Source: Holophagales bacterium
GTDB taxonomy: Bacteria > Acidobacteriota > Thermoanaerobaculia > UBA5066
Length of the DNA: 64,000 bases
Reading direction: 5' to 3'
Assembly (NCBI GenBank): GCA_016716705.1
Contig: JADJVF010000037.1
Coordinates: 107,423 to 171,422 of the forward strand
Part shown: piece after piece, positions 37,266 to 45,923 of the stretch
Position numbering within the stretch: position 1 is the first letter of the stretch
Layout: the number at the start of each line of letters is the position of its first letter
Translations under genes and position numbers: made by a program
The notes under the pieces: generated by a model
Database searches by the model: none
What the model saw: the letters and a program-made list of their open reading frames with translations, nothing else
What the model was told of the DNA's origin: nothing

Positions 37266-38335
37266 ACGATCCGTTCGCGGATCCGCGCCGAGACGAGGTC
37301 CATCACCCAGACGGCGACGGCGATGAGGAGGACGAGCGTCCCGACCTCGCCCCACTCGCCGAGGTCGACGCGGGGCTTGAGGATGTAGCCGATGCCGCCG
37401 CCGCCGACGAAGCCGATGATCGTCGACATGCGGACGTTGATGTCCCAGCGGTAGATCGTGAACGAGAGGAACGGCGGGATCACCTGCGGGACGACGCCGT
37501 AGCGCAGGACCTGGAGCGTCCCGGCGCCCGTCGCCTTGATGGCGTCCATCGGGCCGCGGTCGATGCTCTCGATCTGCTCGGAGTAGAGCTTCACGAGCGA
37601 GGCGACGGAGTGGACCCAGAGGGCGAGGACGCCCGCGAAGGGGCCGATGCCGACCCACGAGATGAAGATGAGCGCCCAGACGAGCGGCTCGACGGCGCGC
37701 GTCAGGTTCATGGCGGTGCGCAGGGCCGTGTAGACGAACTTCGCCGCGGGGCTCTCGCGCGTCAGGTTCCGCGCGGCGGCGAAGGCGAGGAGGAACGCCG
37801 GCGGGATGGCGAAGGCCGTCGCCATGAAGGCGAGGAAGAGGGTCTGGATGAGGAGGATGAGCCCCTCGAAGAGGACCGCTCCCGACGGGTGGAGGAGGCC
37901 GCGGATGACGCCCGCCGCCTTGTCGAAGTTCGTGAAGAAGGTCCCGAGGTTGACCTCGGTGACGAGCCAGCCGGTGAAGAAGGTCAGCTCGACGAAGAGG
38001 AGCGTGAACCAGCCCCGGAGCGTGAGGTCCCACGGGACCTCGGACTCCGCCTGAGGCAGCGCCCCCGCGAAGCTGAGCCCCGGCGTCCCGCCGAGGAGTC
38101 TCCTGGCCGCATGCCAGACGACGGCGATGAGGAGTCCCGCGCCACCGAGCGCGGCGTAGTGGAGACGCTCGAGGATCTCCTGCGCCGTCCGGAGGCTCCC
38201 CTCCTCGACCGGGAAGACGAGCGCGCGGCCGAGGAACTCGCCCATCAGCAGGAAGGTCGCGAGCAGGAGGGAGTCGACGAGGAGAGCGAGGAATCGCGTT
38301 CCCAGGCTGGGCGGGATCGGAGCCACCCGTTTCAC
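37262..38335 (-). CDS. phnE: Phosphonate/phosphite-type ABC permease with N-terminal extension
   Basis: A 357-residue membrane protein. The C-terminal 260 residues are a BPD-type permease ([19 protein letters not shown], then [20 protein letters not shown] and the EAA loop region [17 protein letters not shown]). Ordinary PhnE proteins are about 260-280 residues, so roughly 90 N-terminal residues with two extra hydrophobic segments are an addition. The GTG start at 38335 overlaps the stop of the ATPase gene (GTGA), giving a coupled D-C-E operon. The permease acts with the ATPase and the binding protein next to it; the exact oxyanion is unknown. Confidence 0.87.
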   Translation of the reverse strand: MKRVAPIPPSLGTRFLALLVDSLLLATFLLMGEFLGRALVFPVEEGSLRTAQEILERLHYAALGGAGLLIAVVWHAARRLLGGTPGLSFAGALPQAESEVPWDLTLRGWFTLLFVELTFFTGWLVTEVNLGTFFTNFDKAAGVIRGLLHPSGAVLFEGLILLIQTLFLAFMATAFAIPPAFLLAFAAARNLTRESPAAKFVYTALRTAMNLTRAVEPLVWALIFISWVGIGPFAGVLALWVHSVASLVKLYSEQIESIDRGPMDAIKATGAGTLQVLRYGVVPQVIPPFLSFTIYRWDINVRMSTIIGFVGGGGIGYILKPRVDLGEWGEVGTLVLLIAVAVWVMDLVSARIRERIV

Positions 38336-39111
38336 GAGGCCGCCTCGAAGCCGAACTCGGCTTCCTGGCCGTAGATCGACTTCAGCGTCGCGAGGTCGAA
38401 GTCCTCGGGCTTTCCCTCGTGGACGAGCTTTCCCTCGCGGAGGGCGACGGCCCGCGTCGCGTAGCGCTTCATCAGGTCGAGGTCGTGGAGGGAGCAGATG
38501 ACCGTGATCCCCTCCTCGCGGTTCAGCGCCTCGACGTGCCGCATGACCGAGTTGCGCAGCGCCGGGTCGAGCGAGGCGACCGGCTCGTCGGCGAGGATCA
38601 GCTTCGGCCGCTGCATGAGGGCGCGCGCGATGGCGACCCGCTGCTGCTGGCCCCCCGACAGGGCGTCGGCGCGGCTGTCGCCCCGGTCTCCCATCCCGAC
38701 GCGGTCCAGGCACGCCTGCGCCTCGGCCCGGTCGGCGTCGGAAAAGAGGAGGAAGAGGCTCCGGAGCGTCCCGGTCCTGCCGAGGGCGCCGGAGAGGACG
38801 TTGTCGCGCACGCTGTGCCGCTTCACGAGGTTGAACTGCTGGAAGATCATCCCCGCCTCGCGGCGGAGGGCGCGCAGGCCGGCGCCTTCGGCGCTCGTCA
38901 CGTCGCGGCCGAAGATCGAGATCTTCCCTTCGGTGGGGTCGATGAGCCGGTTGATGCAGCGCAGGAGCGTCGACTTGCCCGAGCCGGAGAGGCCGAGGAC
39001 GGCGAGGAACTCCCCTTCGCGCACCTCGAGGGAGACGTCGTCGAGGGCCCGGATCCCGTCGGGCCAGACCTTCGAGAGCCTCTCGACGGTGACGGCGACC
39101 GGCGCGGTCAC
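38332..39111 (-). CDS. phnC: Phosphonate/phosphite-type ABC ATPase
   Basis: A 259-residue ATPase with Walker A GLSGSGKST, Q loop MIFQQFNLVKRHSV, signature LSGGQQQR and Walker B LILADEPVASLD, and an ICSLHDLDL H loop. NLVKRHSVRDNVL is typical of PhnC. The GTG start overlaps the stop of the binding-protein gene (GTGA at 39108-39111). No C-P lyase or phosphonatase gene is nearby, so uptake of phosphonate, phosphite or phosphate are all possible. Confidence 0.93.
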   Translation of the reverse strand: MTAPVAVTVERLSKVWPDGIRALDDVSLEVREGEFLAVLGLSGSGKSTLLRCINRLIDPTEGKISIFGRDVTSAEGAGLRALRREAGMIFQQFNLVKRHSVRDNVLSGALGRTGTLRSLFLLFSDADRAEAQACLDRVGMGDRGDSRADALSGGQQQRVAIARALMQRPKLILADEPVASLDPALRNSVMRHVEALNREEGITVICSLHDLDLMKRYATRAVALREGKLVHEGKPEDFDLATLKSIYGQEAEFGFEAAS

Positions 39112-40478
39112 TTCTTCCCCTCGCGCTTCTTGCGGAGCTTCTCTTCCTCGGCCTCGAGGAGCTGGACGGCGCTGACGCCGGTGGCCCTCAGGGCCGAGCG
39201 GAAACCGTCGAAGGTGGCGTCGTCGGACGGCCGGGCCGCGACGGCCGCGACGAGGTCGAGGTAGGCGCGAAGCCCCTCGGGGGTGGCGATGAACTTCTGG
39301 AGGGAGCGCTCGAAGCGGTCCCAGGTCGACCTCGGAAAGCCGCGGCGAACGCAGCAGACGTCGTTCGGAATGGGATCGGTCAGCGCCAGGACGCGCACCT
39401 CGTCGAGGAAGGCGAGCCGCCCCTCGTCCGTCGGGATCCGCTTCATGACGAGGTGGCGCGCGTCGGCGACGTAGGTGTGCTCGATCTCGTTCACCTTGCC
39501 GGGCGGCGAGTAGAACGACGAGCCCCCGGCCACCTTGCCGTCGGCCACCGCCTGGATGACGTTCGCGTGGCCGCCGGCGAAGTAGACGTGCCCCAGCTTC
39601 ACGGAGCTGGCGTTCAGGAGGTTGAGCGGAAAGATGTAGCCCGAGGTCGACGTGGCGTCGGAGAAGGCGAACGGGCGGCCGTTCAGGTCCTCGAGGCGCG
39701 AGACGCCGGAGTCGGTCCGGGTCAGGACGGAGCCGTAGTAGACGGTGACCCGCTCGCGGGCCGCCTCGCTCGTCTTGAAGGCGATGCGGGTCTTCTCGAG
39801 CGTCCCGGGACGGTCGTACTCGAGGAGCTTGCGCCCGTCACCGACGAAGTCTTTCGGGCCCGAAAAGACCCAGCTGGAGGCGGCCGCGTCGACGGCGTCG
39901 GCGCGGTCGAGGAGCTGCTGCACGGCGTCCTTGTCGTCGGCCACGGGGACCTCGACCCAGCCGGGGGCCCAGCGGTCGAGCTCCGGGAGGAGCGTCGCCC
40001 TCAGCTCCGGCGAGAAGCTCTTCGGAAAGGCGATCCTCTTCTTCGCGAGGTCGGCCAGGCCCGCGGGCTCGCCCGCGCCGCTTCGCGTCACGACGACGGC
40101 GTAGCGCTCGGCCTCGCGGACGACCTGCAGGCGCGCCTCGGCCCCGTAGCGGGCGTGGGCGACGACGTAGGCGAAGGCGGGGACCCAGGCGATGTCGGCC
40201 TGCCCGGTACCGAGCGCCTGGACGACGGCGGCGTAGCTCGTCGGGACGGCCGACCGGATGACGAGGCCGGCGTCCTTCCGCACGAACTCCGCCAGCTCGT
40301 TCCCGCGGCGGGCGAGCGTTCCCTGCTCGACGGAGGGGACGAAGAGCATCCGGATGACCTCTCCTCCCGCCCGTTCGATCCGGTCGCGTCGCACGAGGCC
40401 GGCAACGAATGCGAGGAAAAGAAGCGCGGCGAGGAGCCATCCGGCCCGCGGGAGAATCGCCCTCCGTTTTGCCGTCAT
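39108..40478 (-). CDS. PhnD-like phosphonate/phosphate-binding protein with long C-terminal tail
   Basis: A 456-residue protein with an N-terminal membrane anchor or uncleaved signal (about residues 10-30), no lipobox Cys, then a PhnD-type periplasmic binding domain: RMLFVPSVEQGTLARRG, AVPTSYAAVVQALGTGQADIAWVPAFAY, FAFSDATSTSGYIFP and NDVCCVRRGFP. Typical PhnD proteins have about 310-340 residues; this one has insertions and a charged tail ending EEEKLRKKREGKK. It is the first gene of the minus-strand transporter operon and is probably tethered to the membrane next to the permease. Confidence 0.85.
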   Translation of the reverse strand: MTAKRRAILPRAGWLLAALLFLAFVAGLVRRDRIERAGGEVIRMLFVPSVEQGTLARRGNELAEFVRKDAGLVIRSAVPTSYAAVVQALGTGQADIAWVPAFAYVVAHARYGAEARLQVVREAERYAVVVTRSGAGEPAGLADLAKKRIAFPKSFSPELRATLLPELDRWAPGWVEVPVADDKDAVQQLLDRADAVDAAASSWVFSGPKDFVGDGRKLLEYDRPGTLEKTRIAFKTSEAARERVTVYYGSVLTRTDSGVSRLEDLNGRPFAFSDATSTSGYIFPLNLLNASSVKLGHVYFAGGHANVIQAVADGKVAGGSSFYSPPGKVNEIEHTYVADARHLVMKRIPTDEGRLAFLDEVRVLALTDPIPNDVCCVRRGFPRSTWDRFERSLQKFIATPEGLRAYLDLVAAVAARPSDDATFDGFRSALRATGVSAVQLLEAEEEKLRKKREGKK

Positions 40479-40630
40479 GGGCGGTCTCCCTCCCAGCCGG
40501 CAGCTCCTCCGCTCCTCATGGCCGGGCGGGAGTCTAAGGCATCGGGATGAAGACAGGCGCCGGACGTCGAGGCTTCTGCAGGGACACGTCCCACCCGCTC
40601 CGGAACAACCCTGCTAAGGTCTTCCCCTGC

Positions 40631-41962
40631 ATGCGCCTTCGGCCGCTCGTCTGTGCCCTGGTTGTTGGATCCGTTCTGGCCCTCGGAACGCCGCTCCTCT
40701 CCGAGACACTCCCTGCGCCTCCTGCCCGCGAGGTCCGCGTCGCCGCCGCCGCCGACCTCAAGTTCGCCCTCGACGCCGTCCTCGAGGCGACAGCCGCCTC
40801 GACGCGCGGAATCCGTCCCGCCGTCACGTACGGCTCTTCCGGCAGCTTCTACGCCCAGATCGAGAACGGCGCCCCCTTCGACCTCTTCCTTTCGGCCGAC
40901 GCGGAGTACCCGAAGCGCCTCGCGGCGAAGGGCCTCGCCGACGGAGAGCCGTTCCTCTACGCGGTCGGGCGGATCGCCCTCTGGGTCCCGACGTCGTCGA
41001 GTCTCGACCTGCGCGCTCTCGGCCTGCGTGCGCTTCTCGACCCTTCGGTCCGCAAGGTCGCGATCGCGAACCCCCGCCACGCGCCGTACGGCCGGGCTGC
41101 AGCGGCCGCGATGCTAGCGCTCGGCATCCACGACGACGTGAAAGGGAAGCTCGTCCTCGGTGAGAACGTCGCCCAGGCCGCGCAGTTCGTCCAGAGCGGC
41201 GCCGCCGATGCAGGCATCGTCGCTCTCTCGCTCGCTCTCGTGCCGCAGATGCGCTCGGCCGGGCGGTACGTCGAGGTCCCGCTCGAGAGCTATCCGCGGA
41301 TGGACCAGGGGGGCATCGTCCTGAAGGGGGCGCGGGAGCCCGCCGCCGCCCGGCTCCTGCGCGATGCCCTCCTCGGGGCGCGGGGCCGGGAGGTCCTGAA
41401 GGAGTACGGCTTCTTCCTCCCCGCACCGGTTCCGCGCCTGTGTCCGCGCCTTGACGAGGGCTCCGAAGGGGGACTACCGTCGTCCACAGATGGACAGCCC
41501 GCTGAACCGCACGCTCGGCGCCACGAAGGCTCTCGCAAACCCTGCGCGCCTGCGCATCCTCGCCGCCCTCGAGAAGGGCGAATGCTGCGTCTGCCAGCTG
41601 ACGGCCGTCCTCGAGCTCGCCCCGTCGACCGTGTCGGCCCACCTCTCGGAGCTCCGGCGGGCCGGCTTTCTGCTCGACCGCAAGGACGGCAAGATCGTCT
41701 TCTACCGCCTCTCGGACCGGCCGGAGCTGAAGCCCTGGCTGAAGGCGACCAACACGGGAATTCAAGACGACGAAAGGATCGCAGCGGATCGCGCGTTCCT
41801 CGACCGGGTCAAGGCGGTCGACGTCGAGACGTTCTGCGCGGCCGGCCCTCGGTGGAAGCTCCTTCCCGCGTTTCGTCCCGCGCCGAAGCGGCCGTCGGTA
41901 ACGCGGAAACCGGGCTGACGGCCGGGTCGCACATCAGCCCATCAGGCCCATCGGGGTCCTGA
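40631..41962 (+). CDS. modA: Molybdate-binding protein ModA-like; normal end unclear
   Basis: A signal peptide starts at the ATG at 40631, then comes a ModA-type binding domain: VRVAAAADLKFALDAVL, TYGSSGSFYAQIENGAPFDLFLSAD, NPRHAPYGRAA, GENVAQAAQFVQSGAADAGIVALS and LLGARGREVLKEYGFFLP. This picks up molybdate or tungstate in the periplasm. The homology ends near 41430, but no in-frame stop occurs until 41962, and the tail runs in a different frame across an ArsR gene. A one-base shift after the conserved end would stop it at a TGA at 41452-41454, so a missing or extra base is likely. An in-frame ATG at 40547 would add 28 residues lacking signal character. No ModB or ModC gene lies in the window. 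Confidence 0.8.
   Translation: MRLRPLVCALVVGSVLALGTPLLSETLPAPPAREVRVAAAADLKFALDAVLEATAASTRGIRPAVTYGSSGSFYAQIENGAPFDLFLSADAEYPKRLAAKGLADGEPFLYAVGRIALWVPTSSSLDLRALGLRALLDPSVRKVAIANPRHAPYGRAAAAAMLALGIHDDVKGKLVLGENVAQAAQFVQSGAADAGIVALSLALVPQMRSAGRYVEVPLESYPRMDQGGIVLKGAREPAAARLLRDALLGARGREVLKEYGFFLPAPVPRLCPRLDEGSEGGLPSSTDGQPAEPHARRHEGSRKPCAPAHPRRPREGRMLRLPADGRPRARPVDRVGPPLGAPAGRLSARPQGRQDRLLPPLGPAGAEALAEGDQHGNSRRRKDRSGSRVPRPGQGGRRRDVLRGRPSVEAPSRVSSRAEAAVGNAETGLTAGSHISPSGPSGS
41490..41918 (+). CDS. ArsR/SmtB-family metalloregulator with CxC motif
   Basis: A 142-residue winged-helix regulator: LGATKALANPARLRILAALEKGECCVCQL, then APSTVSAHLSELRRAGFLLDRKDGKIVFYRL. The CCVC pattern at the start of the DNA-reading helix is the position where ArsR-type repressors bind arsenite or antimonite with Cys thiolates. 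It lies downstream of modA and overlaps its anomalous tail in another frame. The start is an ATG at 41490; a TTG at 41451 would extend it by 13 residues. The target is unknown; the respiratory operon begins 726 bases downstream. Confidence 0.85.
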   Translation: MDSPLNRTLGATKALANPARLRILAALEKGECCVCQLTAVLELAPSTVSAHLSELRRAGFLLDRKDGKIVFYRLSDRPELKPWLKATNTGIQDDERIAADRAFLDRVKAVDVETFCAAGPRWKLLPAFRPAPKRPSVTRKPG

Positions 41963-42104
41963 TTGAAGGACGCCCCGCGCGCCGATCCGGGTAGTGACCA
42001 CGGGCGCACCGACGCCATAAGGCACATGCCGCTGCACTTGCGTGCTGCGCACTCGGGCGGACGCCCGCGCCGGGATCCCGGAGCCATCGCAGCCTCGCCG
42101 ATTC

Positions 42105-42182
42105 GACACGTCGCGAAATGATGAAAACTCATCGTTGAGCCGCCTTCTGTCCAGGGCCATCATTTCGACGACTCGCGAAATG
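42105..42182 (+). promoter_or_regulatory. Candidate ArsR-type operator: inverted and direct repeats
   Basis: CGAAATGATG at 42114-42123 is repeated perfectly as its reverse complement CATCATTTCG at 42158-42167. TCGCGAAATG occurs twice in direct orientation, at 42111-42120 and at 42173-42182, the second covering the start codon of the following regulator gene. A small hairpin GATGA/TCATC lies between them at 42120-42133. The region is notably AT-rich for this genome. Autoregulation of the second ArsR gene, and with it the respiratory operon, is the natural reading. Confidence 0.5.
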
Positions 42183-42647
42183 CCGACCTCACCGCTCTCC
42201 CGCCTCCTCGATGTCTCCAAGGTCCTCGCGAATCGCGCGCGACTCCGAATCCTCGCCGCGCTCGAGGGCCGCGAGCTCTGCGTCGGCCAGGTCGCGGCGA
42301 TCTTCGACGTCGCGCGCTCCACCGCCTCAGAGCACCTCTCCGCGCTCCGGCGGGTGGGGCTCGTCGCGGAGCGCCGGGACGGCAAGTTCGCCTACTACTC
42401 CCTCGTCGTCGACGAGCGTGCGCGGAAGTTCCTCGACGTCGTCCTTTCCGAGCTCTCCGCCGACGCCGCCGTCCGAAAGGACCGGGACCTCACCGGGCGA
42501 ATCCTCGCTCTGCCGCACGACCTCGTCTGCGAACAGGGCCGTGCGGCCCTGAACATGCCGGTTGCCGCGGCCGTCCCGACGGCCGATCCGAGCTCATCGC
42601 CCTGCCCGAAACCACATACGAACTCCGAACGTCAGGAGGTCCCATGA
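42180..42647 (+). CDS. ArsR-family regulator leading the respiratory operon
   Basis: A 155-residue winged-helix protein: LLDVSKVLANRARLRILAAL, ELCVGQVAAIFDVARSTASEHLSALRRVGL and a beta wing with RRDGKFAYYSL. At the metal-site position it has ELCVGQ, so only one Cys of the ArsR CxC motif remains; another Cys lies near the C-terminus (DLVCEQG). Its stop overlaps the ATG of the decaheme cytochrome gene (ATGA at 42644-42647), so it is the first gene of that operon. The ATG at 42180 sits within a repeat that may be its own operator. The ligand may be a metal or metalloid, or a redox signal. Confidence 0.85.
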   Translation: MPTSPLSRLLDVSKVLANRARLRILAALEGRELCVGQVAAIFDVARSTASEHLSALRRVGLVAERRDGKFAYYSLVVDERARKFLDVVLSELSADAAVRKDRDLTGRILALPHDLVCEQGRAALNMPVAAAVPTADPSSSPCPKPHTNSERQEVP

Positions 42648-43546
42648 AACACGCCCGGCCCTCCCCGGGAGGCCCGCCCCGCGTCCGGAGCTGGACGCGC
42701 CACGGCGGACTCCTCCTCGCGGCGGGCGCCCTTCCGTTCCTCCTCCAGGCCCCTGCCGCCAGAGCCGCCGAGAGCGCCTGCCAGCCCTGCCACGCCGAGC
42801 AGGTGGAGGCGGCCTCGAAGGGGCCGCACGCCGGCATCGCCACGCGCGAGCCGCGGTACTGCGAGAGCTGCCACGGCGATGCAGCCAGGCACCTCGAGAG
42901 CGGCTCTGCCGCCGACATCGTCGGCAAGGCAGCGCTCGGCAAGGCGGACGCGAAGGCCCGCTCCATGGCGTGCCTCACCTGCCACCGGTCCGGCTTCCCC
43001 GGTTGGGAGGGAACGCCCCACTCCCGCAGCGCCGAGGTCTCCTGCTGGAGCTGCCACGGGGATTCCTGGCACGACGCCAAGGGCAAGGCTGCGAAGAAGC
43101 GCGGCGAGGGCGCCTGCGCCTCCTGCCACGTCGAGCAGGTCTCCGAGTTCCGCCGTGTCTATCGCCATCCCGTCCTCGAGGGGCGGATGGGCTGCGCCTC
43201 CTGCCACGACGTCCACGGCAAGTCCGCCGGGGGCAAGAAGGGCCCCGAGGCCACCTGCCTCGAGTGCCACCCCGAGTCTGCCGGTCCGTGGGTCTTCCCG
43301 CACCGGGCGATCGAGGACGGCTGCTCCTCGTGCCACGTCCCGCACGGCTCCGTCAACCGGAGCCTGCTGAAGACCTCGGGCAACGGCGTCTGCCTCACCT
43401 GCCACGTCCAGACCAACTTCCCGGCCGCCGGCAAGGTCCCGCACAACCGCTACCTGCAGGGGGGCGGCAAGTGCCTCGACTGCCACAGCGAGGTCCACGG
43501 CTCCAACGTGGACGAGCTGATGGCACCGCAGTACCGCAAGCGCTGA
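42644..43546 (+). CDS. Decaheme c-type cytochrome, MtrA/DmsE family
   Basis: A 300-residue secreted protein with a signal peptide (about residues 18-42) and exactly ten CXXCH heme sites: CQPCH, CESCH, CLTCH, CWSCH, CASCH, CASCH, CLECH, CSSCH, CLTCH and CLDCH. Length, heme number and spacing match the MtrA/DmsE periplasmic cytochromes that insert into an outer-membrane barrel and pass electrons through it. The barrel gene follows directly. AGGAGGT lies four bases before the ATG, and the ATG overlaps the regulator's stop. DmsE-type is favoured because a molybdoenzyme is encoded in the same operon. Confidence 0.93.
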   Translation: MKHARPSPGGPPRVRSWTRHGGLLLAAGALPFLLQAPAARAAESACQPCHAEQVEAASKGPHAGIATREPRYCESCHGDAARHLESGSAADIVGKAALGKADAKARSMACLTCHRSGFPGWEGTPHSRSAEVSCWSCHGDSWHDAKGKAAKKRGEGACASCHVEQVSEFRRVYRHPVLEGRMGCASCHDVHGKSAGGKKGPEATCLECHPESAGPWVFPHRAIEDGCSSCHVPHGSVNRSLLKTSGNGVCLTCHVQTNFPAAGKVPHNRYLQGGGKCLDCHSEVHGSNVDELMAPQYRKR

Positions 43547-43556
43547 GGAGGAGACG

Positions 43557-45501
43557 ATGAAGAAGAGCTTCCTCCTCCACGGCTCGCCCTCGCCGCGGCC
43601 CTCGCCGCGGCCCTCGCCGTGGCCCTTCCCCTCGCCGCCGAGGACGCCCCGAAGCCCGTCCCCGCCAGCACCACCGACGTCACCCTCGCCGGCGTGGCCG
43701 GCATCGAGGACGGCGACGACGGCCGGCGCGACGACCACGAGGGCTACCGCAACGGCGTCCTCGTCGGCATCGAGCACAGGTCCAAGGGGCTCGAGATCGG
43801 CCTGCGCTTCGAGCCGACCACCGCCGGCTGGCTCGACCTGACCTACCGGCCGGAGAGCCCCTTCCGCCTCGAGCTGACGCTCGACCGGACCCGCCGCTAC
43901 TCCGACACCTCCATCCGTCCGGAGACGACCCCTCTCGGTACCCCGGTCTCCACTCTCTACCCGAACACGAACACTCTCGTGCCGGCCTTCGGCGACGTCG
44001 ACCCGGTCGCCACGCGGACCCGCTTCAAGGTCCGCGCGGCGTGGCTCCCCTCGGCGGGCGTCGTCGACTTCACCGTCCGCGGCGTCGACCTCGGCGGCGA
44101 GCGGGTCCCCGAAGCCCAGGGCTTCGCTTTCGGTGACTCGGGCGCCCCGGGCTTCTTCAGCCCGGCGCTGGCCGACCTGGACACGCAGCTGCTCGAAGGG
44201 GCGCTCGGAGCGCGGCTCCGCCTCCTCTGCATCGACTGGAACGCCCGCATCGCCCTCGGCAAGCGGACGAGCGACACCGTCACCCAGACCCCCGTCTGGG
44301 GCTCCACCAGCCTCCTCGAGATGTACCGCGGGGCCGAAGGGCACGACGCCGACTACCTCCAGGCCCACCTGACCGCCGCCAACCAGTACGAGCACGTCCA
44401 GCTGGCCGGCGGCGTCCACTACGACAAGGTCGAGTCGACCCCGACCTTCAGCGGCGGCGCGCTCGGCGCCACCCCACGCGACGTCCTGACGAGCGGCGTC
44501 TCCGACGTCACCCGCCAGGGAGCCGCCGGCGCCGTCTCCGTCCAGCCCTTCGGCGGCTTCGACGTGAGGGTCACCGGCCGCATCGGCAACGAGGAGACCG
44601 AGGCCTCGGCACCGAGACGGTCAAGAGCCGCACCTACCACCTCACGCAGACCCAGGACATCGACACCTGGGCCGTCCGCGGCGAGCTCGGCTACCGCACC
44701 GGCGGCTTCCGCGCCTCGGTCCTTGGCGGGCGCGAGGAGACCACCAACGACCTCCTCTTCGCCCGGGGCACCGGCCTGCAGCAGCAGGAGAACGAGCGGA
44801 CGAGGGACTCTCTGCGCGGCGAGCTGCGCTACAAGGCGGGCGCCTTCCGCATCGCCCTGCAGGGCGGACGGACCTGGGACGAGACGACCATCGAGCTGGC
44901 CGACCTCCTCAACGGCTACGCCACGGGCCCGAAGGAATCGGTCTTCGACTCCGTCTCCGGCTCCCTCACGGGCAAGCTCGGCAAGGCCCCCTTCACCGTG
45001 ATGGCGAGCTGGGGCCGCGGCGTGGCGGACCTCGAGGCGCCGTTCTACGAGCCCTTCTACGACCCCACCTGGGTCCTGGGAACGGCGCGCGCCGAGACCG
45101 AAGCCACCAGCGTCGTCCTGCACGCCGGCACCCCCGGCGGCTCGGCCTTCGAGCTCTGGGGCGAGGTCGGCTTCCGCAGCCAGCAGTGGGAGTTCCCCGA
45201 CGCCGTCACCTTCCCCGGCTTCGTCGCGACCGACGAGAAGGTCAACGGCGTCACCGCGGCTCTCGGCCTCGACTGGACGCCGGGCGACGGATGGCGCGCC
45301 GGCCTCTCGGGCTGGCTCGACGCCCCGACCGAGTCCACCGACCACCAGGCGTGGCGAGTGGAAGGGCTGGTCGAGAAGAGCCTCTCGAAGACCTTCGACG
45401 CCCTCCTGAGGATCCAGTACCGCGACTTCGACGAAGCCCTCTACAGCCTGGACGACTACACCCTGACGGCCTTCACCTTCGGCGTGAAGGGCCACTTCTG
45501 A
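43557..45501 (+). CDS. MtrB/PioB-family outer-membrane beta-barrel, two frame breaks
   Basis: The gene starts ATG AAG AAG AGC at 43557 and moves into a second frame near 43580, within a run of repeated Leu-Ala codons of the signal peptide. The body has an aromatic/alternating beta pattern, GYRNGVLVGIEHRSKGLEIGLRF, and TLTAFTFGVKGHF at the end, whose terminal Phe is typical of outer-membrane barrels. A second break lies near 44610, after which the barrel continues to 45501. The restored length is about 648 residues, right for MtrB/PioB/DmsF sheaths. The CXXC motif reported near the N-terminus of Shewanella MtrB was not seen. With the decaheme gene it forms a porin-cytochrome conduit. Confidence 0.85.
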
Positions 45502-45515
45502 GAGAGGAAGGACCG

Positions 45516-45914
45516 ATGAGCAGGAAAGCCACCTTCGTGGCCCTCGCCCTCCTCCCGCTCCTCGCCGTCGCCTCCGCGCCCTTCCCGGGCGCCGACGCGC
45601 AGGCGGTGAACGCGACGGCGATCCACGACCCCGAGAGCTCCTCCTACAGATCCGACTGCCTGACGTGCCACGCCGCGATCCTGAAGGAGACCTCCCAGGA
45701 CCCGCGGGTGCAGACGTTCCACAACGCCATGCTCCCCTTCACCCCGGGCTACAACCCGCGCAAGGGGGCGCAGAACACCAACTGCGTCTTCTGCCACCGC
45801 GCCGCCGTCGACTTCACCCAGGAGTCGGGCGCCGAGCTGCGGCGCACCGTGAGCGTCGAGGCCTGCGTCTCCTGCCACTCCCGCTCGGGCCCCGGCCCGG
45901 TCTACTACAAGTAG
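45516..45914 (+). CDS. Small triheme c-type cytochrome
   Basis: A 132-residue protein with a signal peptide (residues 1-28) and three heme sites, CLTCH, CVFCH and CVSCH. GAGGAAGG precedes the ATG at 45516, 14 bases after the barrel stop. It does not look like any subunit of the Shewanella dms or mtr systems that I know. It could carry electrons between the decaheme conduit and the iron-sulfur subunit of the molybdoenzyme, on either face of the outer membrane. Its function is inferred from position only. Confidence 0.85.
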   Translation: MSRKATFVALALLPLLAVASAPFPGADAQAVNATAIHDPESSSYRSDCLTCHAAILKETSQDPRVQTFHNAMLPFTPGYNPRKGAQNTNCVFCHRAAVDFTQESGAELRRTVSVEACVSCHSRSGPGPVYYK

Positions 45915-45923
45915 GAGCAGAGG

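Noticed and set aside
43593..43625. CRISPR-like or microsatellite repeat
   Set aside because: The short GC-rich repeat encodes the Leu-Ala core of a signal peptide and has no spacers.
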